Shown: positions 24,172 to 32,312 of the stretch, one piece after another
Numbering within the stretch: position 1 is the first letter of the stretch
How the letters are laid out: every line of letters begins with the position of its first letter
Position numbers and translations under genes: made by a program
Assembly (NCBI RefSeq): GCF_016811235.1
Contig: NZ_JAFBID010000072.1
Coordinates: 1 to 34,314 of the forward strand
Reading direction: 5' to 3'
Source of the DNA: Microvirga arabica
Lineage (GTDB): Bacteria; Pseudomonadota; Alphaproteobacteria; Rhizobiales; Beijerinckiaceae
DNA length: 34,314 bases
Notes under the pieces: model-generated
What the model saw: the letters and a program-made list of their open reading frames with translations, nothing else
What the model was told of the DNA's origin: nothing
Database searches by the model: none

Positions 24172-24870
24172 TCAGGCAGCGAGCCGATCGAACTGCTCGG
24201 CAAGTGAAGGCAGCGGATTGTAGGCATATTTCGCCTATCCTTTCCGCATCATGTGAACCATTTCGATGCCGGCCAGTACAGCGCGGACGCTATTTGTAGA
24301 CTTGAAGCCCATCATCGGTCGAACCCGTCTTTTGACGGCACGATGATCCTGCTCAATGCGATTGTTGAGGAATTGGCTCTGCCGGATCCTAATCGGAATG
24401 AGCGGACATCTTGAGCCATCCTGTAGACGGCTTTCCGCATCGCACGACAAGATCGCTTCCCGATTGGACTGGCTGCCGTCGATGACTACCCGCTCGGGAC
24501 GGCCATGCCTCTTGAGGGCCTTGCGCATGAACCGTTTGGCGGCAGCGAGATTGCGCCGCTCGCTGAACCAGAACTCGACCGTGTCGCCGTTGCTGTCAAT
24601 AGCTCGATAGAGATACATCCATCGCCCACGCACCTTGATATACGTCTTATCCACATGCCATTTTCGGCTGACGGCTCGCTTGCGTCGATGGAACCGTTCC
24701 AGCAATTCGGGCGAGTACCGGATGACCCACCTGTGGATCGTAGCGTGACCGACGGAGATACCCCGCTCCGCCACCATCTCCTCGAGGTTTTGGAGGCTGA
24801 GATTGTAAGCGAGATACCACCGCACGCAGAGCAGGATTACCGATCGGTCAAATTGCCTGCCCTTGAACAT
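24172..24870 (-). pseudogene. IS6 family transposase, second copy with a premature stop
   Basis: The copy starts MFKGRQFDRSVILLCVRWYL at 24870 and has the same length in bases (699) as the intact copy when read to its old stop at 24172-24174. A TAG at 24235-24237, where the intact copy has CAG, cuts off the last 21 residues and leaves 211. The catalytic DDE residues remain (VDKTYIKV with Lys in place of Glu after the first Asp, then VIDGSQSNRE, then NRIEQDHRAV). The inverted repeats are missing at both ends, so the element cannot move on its own. The ribosome site GAGGG is present. Confidence 0.85.
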
Positions 24871-24876
24871 CTCGCG

Positions 24877-25344
24877 TCACCCTCTCTCACCAGCACAGGG
24901 CATAACCCGCGATAGGAAAGAAAGAGTTGCCTCGAGGTGCCGGGCACGCGCTGCGAGATCGGGCGTACGGACCCCGGGATAAACGCGGCGGTTGGTGTAT
25001 CCGGCAATCTGGGAGCGAGCTTTGCGCCTCTCACCCTTGCGAATTTTCCGCGGGTCGATGGTTCGGATCAGGGAAACGGGGCCGAAGTCCTGGCCGCGGC
25101 GGGTGAGGGTGTCCTGAAGGAACGCTTGCCCGGCCGGGGTGACCACCATGCAGGTGACCCGCTTCCGCCCGCCGGCGGAGTTCCGGGAGCGGCGGAGATA
25201 GCCGAGTTCCTCGAGGGCCGACACGTCCGGCGAGATGGTATAGCCCCACTTGACCTGGACAGCAAAGCCAATGTCCCCGCGGGAAGCCGCTAGGCGGGGA
25301 TAGGCTGTGCGGCGGGCAAGGCTTCTGTGCTTGTCGGCTGACAT
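24877..25344 (-). CDS. Hypothetical protein, possibly winged-helix
   Basis: About 155 residues, very basic. The middle part ISPDVSALEELGYLRRSRNS then GGRKRVTCMVVTPAGQAFLQ looks like the recognition helix and wing of a winged-helix domain (compare PadR/MarR folds). The rest matches nothing I know. The start is ATG 25344, with 25353 in frame. Its stop lies six bases from the start codon of the second IS6 transposase on the same strand, so the C-terminus may have been altered by the insertion. The gene is divergent from dinB. It could be a regulator, but this rests on fold resemblance only. Confidence 0.5.
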   Translation of the reverse strand: MSADKHRSLARRTAYPRLAASRGDIGFAVQVKWGYTISPDVSALEELGYLRRSRNSAGGRKRVTCMVVTPAGQAFLQDTLTRRGQDFGPVSLIRTIDPRKIRKGERRKARSQIAGYTNRRVYPGVRTPDLAARARHLEATLSFLSRVMPCAGERG

Positions 25345-25490
25345 TGGCAGCACCTCATTTCAGGGATTGATCGAAGAAGATCTCAAAGCGGCAGCGCCAC
25401 AGAAAACGGGTGGGAAACTGGCGCGCTGGCACAAAAGCAAAACAGGAAATGCTATATCCAAGGCAACAGCAGCGGTCGGCCGTGAGAACC

Positions 25491-26630
25491 ATGTCTGTCA
25501 TCGACCTTAATCCAGCAATCGAGGCTCCGGGGACGGAAGATCCGGACCTGCGTCAGGCCATGGGCGACCGTCGCATCGTCCATGTGGACCTCGACGCGTT
25601 CTATGCCTCTGTGGAGCAGCGGGATAATCCGGAGCTGCGCGGCAAGCCTGTTGCGGTGGGCGGCTCGCGGGAGCGGGGCGTAGTGGCCGCCGCCAGTTAC
25701 GAGGCCCGGCGCTTTGGCGTTCACTCTGCTATGCCGTCGGTCACTGCACGGAGGAAATGTCCTGACCTGATCTTCGTAAGGCCGCGCTTCGATGTCTATA
25801 AGCAGGTGTCGCAGCAGATCCGCGAGATCTTCTTCGAGTACACGCCCCTGGTGGAGCCCCTCTCTCTCGATGAGGCGTATTTGGATGTAACCGACAACCT
25901 GAAGGGCATTCCGTATGCGACCCAGGTTGCGCGGGAGATCCGGGCGAAGATCTTCCAGGAGACCGGGCTGACGGCCTCGGCGGGTGTGAGCTACTGCAAA
26001 TTTGCGGCCAAGATGGCGTCGGACCAGAACAAGCCGAACGGGATGTTCGTCATCACACCCGAAATGGGGCCGGCATTCGTCGAGCAACTTCCGATCAAGA
26101 AGTTTCACGGGATTGGTCCGGCAACCGCTGCGAAGTTTAATTCGCTGGGGATTTTCACGGGCCTTGATCTGAAGGCCCAATCCTTGGAATTCCTGCAGGA
26201 GCGGTTCGGTAAGGCAGGGAGCTACTACTACTGGCTCTCGAGAGGAATTGATCGTCGCCCTGTGCAGCCGGACCGCATTCGTAAATCTGTGGGTGCGGAG
26301 AATACCTTCGAGAAGGACCTAGCGAGCTTAGAGGAGATGACGGACGCCCTGCAGCCGATCATCGACAAGGTCTGGCGCTACTGCGAGAACTCCGGCGTGC
26401 GGGGTCGTACGGTCACGCTGAAGGTGAAGTTCTCCGATTTCCAGCAGATCACCCGCAGCCGCACCCTGCCGGGAATGGTCGAGAACCGGGCGACTCTGGA
26501 CCAGACAGGAAAAGATCTGCTTGTCGGTCAGTTCCCCTTCGGGAAGAGCGTGCGCCTCTTGGGCGCATCTCTGTCGAGCCTGAATACAGACGAGGAGCCG
26601 GAGAGCCCTCAGTTGTGCCTTGGGTTCTAA
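25491..26630 (+). CDS. dinB: DNA polymerase IV (Y-family)
   Basis: About 379 residues. RRIVHVDLDAFYASVEQRDN holds the first catalytic Asp, YEARRFGVHSAMPS the steric-gate region, and EPLSLDEAYLDVTD the Asp-Glu pair. A helix-hairpin-helix follows in PIKKFHGIGPATAAKF, then the little-finger domain. It copies past damaged bases at low fidelity. The C-terminus PESPQLCLGF could be a beta-clamp binding motif (QLxLGF type). ATG 25491 is chosen as the family start. No LexA box is visible before it. It converges with the RES toxin gene, with 8 bases between the ends. Confidence 0.95.
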   Translation: MSVIDLNPAIEAPGTEDPDLRQAMGDRRIVHVDLDAFYASVEQRDNPELRGKPVAVGGSRERGVVAAASYEARRFGVHSAMPSVTARRKCPDLIFVRPRFDVYKQVSQQIREIFFEYTPLVEPLSLDEAYLDVTDNLKGIPYATQVAREIRAKIFQETGLTASAGVSYCKFAAKMASDQNKPNGMFVITPEMGPAFVEQLPIKKFHGIGPATAAKFNSLGIFTGLDLKAQSLEFLQERFGKAGSYYYWLSRGIDRRPVQPDRIRKSVGAENTFEKDLASLEEMTDALQPIIDKVWRYCENSGVRGRTVTLKVKFSDFQQITRSRTLPGMVENRATLDQTGKDLLVGQFPFGKSVRLLGASLSSLNTDEEPESPQLCLGF

Positions 26631-26638
26631 CGTCTGCC

Positions 26639-27394
26639 CTATGCAGCCCGCTCCCAAGCGAAAGTGGCTGTTCGTGCGTCAGCGACCATCGTTTCGGGAG
26701 CAAATTGGATCGCAAGTTTGGGGCTTTCGCAGAGAGCCTGCACACCAAGATGGGTCAGACGCATGCGCCACGTCTGACGCGTGACGGGCTCCGGACGGTC
26801 AAAGACCCCGCAAGAGAGCCAAGTAAGAGCTGCACCCCGTTTGGGGCAGCGGACTGACAGGGAGCGAAGTCCCGTCGCGCCGGCGGCTCTGGCAAGGTCG
26901 GCAAAGGCCTGAGACGCGCTGTAGTCGCTGAGATGGGCGAGGGCAGGGTTCTGGCGCTCGGTCAGGTCGAGCAAGGCATCGGTGGCGATTGAGACGGAAA
27001 ATGCCGTGTATTCGGCAAAATCCGGCGGGATCAGAGCCTCGGGCGCCTCGGCATAGAACAACACCCGATAGAAGGCCATCTCGGCGATCGCCGTCTCCAC
27101 ATGCTCAGCCGTGTAGAAGGCACCGTCCCGCTGTCCCGCGCGACGGAAGCGGGACCCATGTCTGGGCGTATAGCGAAAGGGCGTATAAAGTAGCGGATGG
27201 AGATGGCGGCAGGCTGGCGGCACCGGCGGCTTGGTTTCGTCCAGGAGTTCTTCGAGGCGTGCCTGCTCATCCAGGGTGTCGACGAGCGGGACGGTCGAGA
27301 TGACGTACTGGGACTCGACGACGCGCCAGCAATGGCCCTTAAACAGGCGAAACTCAGAGCGGAGCGCGTCGGGAGTCGAGATAGTCGATGACAT
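26639..27394 (-). CDS. RES domain toxin of a type II toxin-antitoxin pair
   Basis: About 251 residues. GHCWRVVESQYVIST holds the conserved Arg, YTAEHVETAIAEMAFYRVLF the Glu, and LSDYSASQAFADLARAAG the Ser that name the RES fold. Characterised RES toxins break down NAD+ with an ADP-ribosyltransferase-like fold and stop growth. The gene overlaps the antitoxin gene upstream by 41 bases. ATG 27394 is the preferred start, since longer versions run deep into the antitoxin gene. It is slightly longer than the usual RES toxin (150-230 residues). Confidence 0.88.
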   Translation of the reverse strand: MSSTISTPDALRSEFRLFKGHCWRVVESQYVISTVPLVDTLDEQARLEELLDETKPPVPPACRHLHPLLYTPFRYTPRHGSRFRRAGQRDGAFYTAEHVETAIAEMAFYRVLFYAEAPEALIPPDFAEYTAFSVSIATDALLDLTERQNPALAHLSDYSASQAFADLARAAGATGLRSLSVRCPKRGAALTWLSCGVFDRPEPVTRQTWRMRLTHLGVQALCESPKLAIQFAPETMVADARTATFAWERAA

Positions 27395-27734
27395 GCACGA
27401 GACCGGAGATGGATTGGACGGCATCGACTGGACGGACATCCAGCGCGGTGTTGTGGCTCTTGAACCAGGACGCAGCAGCAGCGGCATTGCCGCCGACGAT
27501 GGCATCCAGGGAGCGGTAGAGCCTCACAAAGAGGAGCGAGAGCTGAAAAGCGTTCCGATCCCGATCCAGGGCAAATTCGCCTGTCTTCATACGGGAGACC
27601 GTCGCCTCCGACACGCCAATGATCGCGGCAAAGATGCGCCCCGGGATGTCGAGACGCTCGGCGGCTCTTACAGCAGCTTTTGAGACGATCGCCGCGTCCT
27701 GGCTGATACGAGCGGAATGTGCTGTCGTGACCAT
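27354..27734 (-). CDS. Xre/MbcA/ParS-type antitoxin (DUF2384)
   Basis: About 126 residues. The helix-turn-helix RIFAAIIGVSEATVSRMKTG lies near the middle and the C-terminal DUF2384 part contains LSLLFVRLYRSLDAIVGG, AAASWFKSHNTALDVRPVDA and VHVIDYLDSR, the segment that covers the RES active site in known pairs. It should neutralise the toxin and repress the operon. The start at ATG 27734 follows AAAGGCGG. The gene is divergent from recA. A short palindrome, TATGCCCATA (27761-27770), lies upstream and may be its operator. Confidence 0.9.
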   Translation of the reverse strand: MVTTAHSARISQDAAIVSKAAVRAAERLDIPGRIFAAIIGVSEATVSRMKTGEFALDRDRNAFQLSLLFVRLYRSLDAIVGGNAAAAASWFKSHNTALDVRPVDAVQSISGLVHVIDYLDSRRAPL

Positions 27735-27858
27735 GCTTCACCGCCTTTCCATAGATAGAATATGCCCATAAACCTTTCTGTAAAGAGAAAAGTTCCGGAG
27801 AGAACCTTAGCTACAGCTGATAGCAATCGTATTGAGGCGGTACTGACAATTCACCGCA

Positions 27859-27873
27859 GTTCCCTATTTGTTC
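27859..27873 (+). promoter_or_regulatory. LexA (SOS) box of recA
   Basis: GTTC-CCTATTT-GTTC fits the alphaproteobacterial LexA box GTTC-N7-GTTC exactly. It overlaps a possible -35 element, and the recA start codon is 66 bases downstream. Confidence 0.85.
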
Positions 27874-27897
27874 TGGTCATCCGCGGCGGATTAGGAT
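27868..27897 (+). promoter_or_regulatory. Putative recA promoter
   Basis: TTGTTC (27868-27873), spacer of 18, TAGGAT (27892-27897). The -35 hexamer overlaps the right half of the LexA box, so LexA binding would block RNA polymerase. Confidence 0.5.
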
Positions 27898-27938
27898 ACG
27901 TCATCGGCCAATCCAAAATACTGACGTGCGGAGCCTCT

Positions 27939-28982
27939 ATGAGCTTGGACAAGAAGAAGGCGATCGATACTGCGGTCGCCCAGATCGAACGCGCCTTTGG
28001 CAAGGGCGCCATCATGCGCCTCGGTGGTGACCAAGTGGTCGAAGTTGAGACGATTTCAACCGGCTCACTAGGCCTCGACATCGCCCTTGGCGTGGGCGGC
28101 CTCCCCAAGGGCCGTATCATTGAGATCTACGGACCGGAGAGCTCCGGCAAGACAACGCTGACCCTTCACGCCATTGCGGAAGCGCAAAAGCTGGGTGGCG
28201 TGTGCGCCTTCATCGATGCCGAGCATGCGCTCGACCCGGTCTATGCCCGTAAGCTGGGGGTGAACCTGGATGATCTGCTCGTGTCGCAGCCGGACAATGG
28301 CGAGCAGGCCTTGGAGATCGCCGACACGATGGTGCGCTCGGGCGCGATCAACGTCGTGGTGATCGACTCCGTGGCAGCGCTTACGCCAAAGGCTGAAATC
28401 GAAGGCGAGATGGGCGAGAGCCGCCCGGGCCTTCAGGCCCGTCTGATGAGCCAAGCGCTGCGGAAGCTCACCGGCTCGATCAACCGGACGAACACGCTGG
28501 TGATCTTCATCAATCAGATCCGCATGAAGATTGGCGTCACCTACGGCAGTCCGGAAACAACGACAGGCGGCAACGCTCTGAAGTTCTATGCCTCGGTGCG
28601 CCTGGACATCCGCCGGACCTCGACCCTGAAGGATCGGGATGAGCCGATCGGCAACCAGGTTCGGGTAAAGGTCGTCAAGAACAAGGTCGCTCCGCCTTTC
28701 AAGCAGGTCGAGTTCGACATCATGTTCGGCGAGGGCATCTCGAAGATGGGCGAACTCATCGACCTTGGCGTCAAAGCTGGGGTGGTCGAGAAGTCGGGTG
28801 CCTGGTTCTCGTACGACAGCCAGCGGCTGGGGCAGGGGCGCGAGAACTCGAAGACCTTCCTTAAGGAGAACCCGGAGATTGCTGGTCAGATCGAGGCGAA
28901 GATCCGCCAGAACGCAGGCCTGCTCATGAATGACCTGCAGGCGAATGATACCGGTGATGCTGGGGCCGAGGACGCAGCATAG
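27939..28982 (+). CDS. recA: Recombinase RecA
   Basis: 347 residues, normal length. Walker A is GPESSGKT at residues 65-72, followed by the FIDAEHALDP segment, VVVIDSVAAL as Walker B, the loop 1 region GEMGESRPGLQARLMSQALR, and loop 2 TYGSPETTTGGNALKFYASV. It forms filaments on single-stranded DNA, drives strand exchange and triggers LexA self-cleavage. ATG 27939 is the family start with GGAG upstream. The frame happens to be open back to 27762, but the SOS box and promoter lie there. Neighbours are the toxin-antitoxin pair and a phosphoesterase rather than alaS, the partner often seen in this group. Confidence 0.97.
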   Translation: MSLDKKKAIDTAVAQIERAFGKGAIMRLGGDQVVEVETISTGSLGLDIALGVGGLPKGRIIEIYGPESSGKTTLTLHAIAEAQKLGGVCAFIDAEHALDPVYARKLGVNLDDLLVSQPDNGEQALEIADTMVRSGAINVVVIDSVAALTPKAEIEGEMGESRPGLQARLMSQALRKLTGSINRTNTLVIFINQIRMKIGVTYGSPETTTGGNALKFYASVRLDIRRTSTLKDRDEPIGNQVRVKVVKNKVAPPFKQVEFDIMFGEGISKMGELIDLGVKAGVVEKSGAWFSYDSQRLGQGRENSKTFLKENPEIAGQIEAKIRQNAGLLMNDLQANDTGDAGAEDAA

Positions 28983-28990
28983 GTCAAAGG

Positions 28991-29018
28991 AAGGGCCGGT
29001 CCGATGGACCGGCCTTTT
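28991..29018 (+). terminator. Rho-independent terminator of recA
   Basis: GGCCGGTCC (28994-29002), loop GAT, GGACCGGCC (29006-29014), then TTTTCC. It lies between the stop codons of recA and the convergent phosphoesterase gene and may work in both directions. Confidence 0.9.
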
Positions 29019-29020
29019 CC

Positions 29021-29941
29021 TTACGAAACAAAGATGAGCTTACCGGGATCGAGTTCCGCCTCTCCATCCCATAGGTACGCCGCGAGGTGGCCTCCTTTGG
29101 CGACAGAATAGTCAAGGCCGAGCCGGCGCCGGTCAGTCAGGATAGGTTCGCCCTGAAGCCAGTAGTGGCCAAACAGAATGGGCTTATCCTGATCATAGGG
29201 AAGGCGGTCTTCCGGCCCAAGTTCGATGTCAAGGAGGAGGGCGACGGTGTCCTCATCGACGAGGGCCGCGCTCTTGTAGGTGGTGGCCGCCTCGTCCCAC
29301 CAGGGGATGCGAGTGTTAGTGCGGGCGTGGCCATCCTTGTCCAAAAACGAAACGCCTTCCGGCAGTGCAATCTCAAGCCCCTTCAATAGAATCTCGACTG
29401 CATTATGTGCCGGGTGCCCTTTCGTGAGAGAGGCGTAAACGCCTTCCTCGGTGAAAGATCCATCGGCATTGACATAGGGACCGATGTTCGCGATCTCGCG
29501 AGGGTGCCAGCAGGCGTGGATCACCCGCAGCCCGAGGTTCTCGTACCAGAGGGGCAAGGTCGTGAACCAGGTGACGAGTTCACGGTGGAGGGGCGAGCCT
29601 TCGCCGACGGCGTCGAGGAACGCTTGGTGCTGCTTTCTGTTCTTGGCGCTGTGGGCCCGCATCGGCTTTGCGGGATCCGCCGGATCCGAAAGAAACCAGC
29701 CGATGGCGTTGTGCTCATGACTTCCCATGGTCACGTGGGCGAAACCTTCATCGCGCATGCGGCGGAGGATATCGACCGTCTCCAGCTGCTCCGGGCCACG
29801 GTCGATGAGATCACCGACGCTCACCAGGGTCCGGTCCTGATGCTGCCAAGTACCATTCTTGAGCTTATAGCCAAGCTTAGAGAGCAGGGCAGTCAGTTTG
29901 GATGCATGGCCATGAACGTCGGCAACAATATCGAAGCGCAA
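29021..29941 (-). CDS. Metallophosphoesterase (calcineurin-like)
   Basis: About 306 residues. Metal-binding motifs are MRFDIVADVHGH at the start (D-x-H), VSVGDLIDRGPEQ (GD), VTMGSHEHNAIGW where the family has GNHE, LRVIHACWHP, and LFGHYWL near the end (GH). It resembles the protein phosphatase / diadenosine tetraphosphatase group. The Asn of GNHE, a metal ligand, is Ser here. Substrate unknown. The start is ATG 29941. It converges with recA across a shared terminator. Nothing links it functionally to recA. Confidence 0.88.
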   Translation of the reverse strand: MRFDIVADVHGHASKLTALLSKLGYKLKNGTWQHQDRTLVSVGDLIDRGPEQLETVDILRRMRDEGFAHVTMGSHEHNAIGWFLSDPADPAKPMRAHSAKNRKQHQAFLDAVGEGSPLHRELVTWFTTLPLWYENLGLRVIHACWHPREIANIGPYVNADGSFTEEGVYASLTKGHPAHNAVEILLKGLEIALPEGVSFLDKDGHARTNTRIPWWDEAATTYKSAALVDEDTVALLLDIELGPEDRLPYDQDKPILFGHYWLQGEPILTDRRRLGLDYSVAKGGHLAAYLWDGEAELDPGKLIFVS

Positions 29942-30493
29942 GTCGAACTTCTTTCGAGCGCTCTGCAGCGCTTAAAGCTTGGCCGTTCGCAGTGAATGAA
30001 CGGGCGCGGGCAGGTTGGTTACTTTTCGGGGATCAATCTTTTCCAAAAAGCGACGCTCGGAGGCGGAAATTGAGACCCATCTTAAGATTTATATTCGCAG
30101 CGTTAACCGGATTTTAGCCATACTGGCATTACCAAGGCGTCAACCGGGCTGGGAAAACTGGTTGGCGAGTTCGGGAGAGACGCGGATGTACCGTCCTCCC
30201 GAATATTGCACCAGCGATCATATCACTCGCGGCTGTAAGCCAGAGAGATGCCGATCGGCAGAGCGCCAAGGTCAACGTCACCTGCGGCCTCCACCAGTTC
30301 GGTACCATTCTTTATCAGAGCGTCCATAAGGACGTGTTCGAATTCAACGACGGTGCGTTGCTCGCCTTCGATGCAATCGGACCAGCGGCGATCCTGCGCT
30401 TCCGGTAGCTGTTACCGGCGAGCTTCCAGTTCAGCGAAATATTCTCGAAGGGTCGGCATTGTCTCGGGGATCTTCTGGATTCCTTAGCCCAAG
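29942..30493. other. Gene-poor stretch with a frame lacking a start
   Basis: No confident gene. One plus-strand frame is open for 96 codons (30118-30405, stop 30406-30408) and has a protein-like ending (VNVTCGLHQFGTILYQSVHK, then FNDGALLAFDAIGPAAILRF), but no ATG or TTG and only a late GTG lie in it. It may be a relic of a gene whose start is lost. Other frames here look like chance. Confidence 0.35.
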
Positions 30494-30522
30494 ACAAAAA
30501 GGGAGGTCTGAGACCTCCCTTT
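30494..30522 (-). terminator. Rho-independent terminator of the RTX gene
   Basis: On the minus strand AAAGGGAGGTC, a three-base loop and GACCTCCCTTT pair over eleven bases (30498-30508 with 30512-30522), followed by TTTTTGTC-like sequence. It starts five bases after the RTX stop codon. Confidence 0.9.
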
Positions 30523-30527
30523 CAGGC

Positions 30528-31161
30528 TTAGAGCAGGAAGTAGTCCGCCTTCATCGAAGTGATGCCCTTCACGCCGATGTAATGGTCAGCGACCCTATCT
30601 CCATTGGCATCGATCACGAGCCTATCGGAGGCGGTGTTGTAGTAGAACTGACCGGCCTTGCCGGCGTTGAGTTTCCAGTCGCCGGTGGAGTTGCCGAGAA
30701 AGGTCATCTTCTGGCGACCGGCAACTTCGGGATTGGCGTCGAACGACTTGAAGTCGATCTTGTCGTCCTTCCTGAAATCGAAGATTTGGTCAAAGGAAGC
30801 GAGGTCGCCAAGGTCGCCGTAGGCGTTGAACTTGTCCTTTCCGGAGCTTCCGTAAAGCCGATCTGCATCAGCTCCGCCTTGGATGATGTCGTCTCCGGCA
30901 CCGCCCGACAGGAAATACATTCCGGAGCCGCCGCTCAGAAGGTCGTTGCCGACGCCACCATAGAGCTTGTCGTCTCCATAGCCGCCGTAGAGTTTGTCGT
31001 TCCCAGCATCTCCATATAGTGCGTCATTGCCGGAACGCCCGTCGATGACATCGTTGCCCGCTCCGCCCTTGATGACGTTCCGGACATCGTTGCCGTAGAT
31101 CTTGTCGGCATGCTTCGAACCCTTGGCGTTCTCGATGACCGTGAACTCGCCGATGTACACC
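30528..31161 (-). pseudogene. RTX (hemolysin-type calcium-binding) protein, C-terminal part only
   Basis: About 210 residues remain. The first segment VYIGEFTVIENAKGSKHADK leads into glycine-rich nonapeptide repeats (GGAGNDVIDGRSGNDALYGD, then further GGxGNDxL units) that bind calcium. The C-terminal domain follows, with FDFRKDDKIDFKSFD and DRVADHYIGVKGITSMKADY, the type found in RTX proteins exported by type I secretion. The frame runs directly into the terminal repeat of a decayed IS6 at 31162. GTG 31160 can be read as a start but is more likely internal. The N-terminal part is not on the other side of the IS. A good terminator shows that the 3' end is original. Confidence 0.8.
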
Positions 31162-31605
31162 GGATGTGTCGCAAACTTTTTGTTTCAGAGTTTCGGCTAC
31201 TCCTCCCTCGGTTCAGGGGCGGGGGCGCAGTGTTCAAGGGCAGGCAATTCGATAAATCCGTGATCCTGCTCTGCGTCCGATGGTACTTGGCCTACAATCT
31301 GAGCCTGCGGAACCTTGAGGAGATGATGGCCGAGCGCGGCATCTCCGTTGACCATGCGACAGTGCATCGATGGGTTGTTCGCTAATCCTCCGAGTTGCTG
31401 GAGCGGTTTAATCGCCGCAAGCGGGCTGTCACCAGCAAGTGGCATATCGATGAAACTTACATCAAGGTCTGTAGCCGTTGGATGTATCTTTACCGCGCGA
31501 TCGACAGCAACGGCGACACAGTGGAGTTCTAGTTCAGCGAGCGGCGCAATCTCGCTGCCGCCAAACGGTTCATGCGCAAGGCTCTCAAACGGCACCGAGA
31601 TCCTT
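31162..31605 (+). mobile_element. IS6 remnant, third copy, decayed
   Basis: The left end GGATGTGTCGCAAAC (31162-31176) matches the ends of the intact copy. The transposase frame starts at GTG 31230 (FKGRQFDKSVILLCVRWYL) and is broken by TAA at 31383-31385 (TAT in the intact copy) and by TAG in the place of Trp in VEF-W-FSERR. Similarity stops after KALKRH near 31605, so the last 40% and the right end are missing. It cuts the RTX gene on its left. Confidence 0.85.
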
Positions 31606-31665
31606 CCGATGCCGACAAACAGCGCCGCCTGATCGCCCCCGTCACCTAAATTCCGTCATAGCTCA

Positions 31666-32166
31666 ATTCTCCGCCTGAAGGCACTTAAGGACTTAGATGC
31701 TTCCAAGTAGTTGCCCAATGTCATCATCGACCGAGTGACAGTTTTCGCCCGAATCCACTTCGGCGTGCCGATCTGCCTGGTGAACCTGATCGAGGCGGAT
31801 CAGGCGCTGGTGGCCTCAAAGCAGGGGCTGGATGCCTCACGCCTGGACCGCAGGATCGCGTTTTGCAGTTACACGATCCTGCAGCCCAGCGTCCTCGTTG
31901 TTCCGGATGCTCGCGCTGACGAGCGCTTCAAGGACAATCCGGTTGTCACAGGTGAACCTTGCATCCGCTTCTATGCTGGCGCGCCGTTGGTCTATGACGG
32001 CGAGGTGCGTCTTGGTCCGTTGTGCCTTCTCGACACCAAGCCGCGCTCCTTCTCCCGGGGTGAGCAGGCCGAACTGCAGATGCTGGCCGATCAGGTCATC
32101 GGCGTCATCGTCAGCCGCATGTTGGGCTTGCCCGAGCCCGATATCAGCGCCGCTCTGTCCATCTAA
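31666..32166 (+). pseudogene. GAF domain protein with an in-frame stop
   Basis: A GAF sensor domain is well preserved: VFARIHFGVPICLVNLIEAD, RRIAFCSYTILQPSVLVVPD, ADERFKDNPVVTGEPCIRFY and AGAPLVYDGEVRLGPLCLLD. Upstream in the same frame, RLKALKDLDASK (31672-31707) matches the helix that precedes GAF domains in similar proteins, but TAG 31708-31710 separates it. Translation might restart at TTG 31711, giving 151 residues. No output domain (kinase, GGDEF) follows, and the tail ends AALSI. The decayed IS6 lies just upstream, so the front was probably lost with that rearrangement. Confidence 0.7.
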
Positions 32167-32247
32167 CTGTACCCTGAACTCAGGCCCTTGAACCACTCTG
32201 CAGCCATCCTGACGGGCTGTATCGCAGCTTTGGAGTATGGATGCGCG

Positions 32248-32268
32248 AGCAGGTCTCATCGACCTGCT
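32248..32268. terminator. Hairpin between GAF and DUF6894-like genes
   Basis: AGCAGGTC (32248-32255), loop TCATC, GACCTGCT (32261-32268), then GTTTG. An eight-base stem between two convergent genes, probably a terminator without a strong T-run. Confidence 0.5.
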
Positions 32269-32312
32269 GTTTGACTGAAGCCTTGAAGCAGGCAGTTTGC
32301 AGTAATGCCGCT

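Noticed and set aside
27762..27938. A 59-residue N-terminal extension of RecA in the same frame.
   Set aside because: The stretch contains the LexA box and promoter, and RecA proteins start at the downstream ATG.
30459..31019. A 186-codon plus-strand frame rich in Val and Ile opposite the RTX repeats.
   Set aside because: Its repetitive composition is the complement of the glycine-aspartate repeats; the RTX reading has the motif and a terminator.
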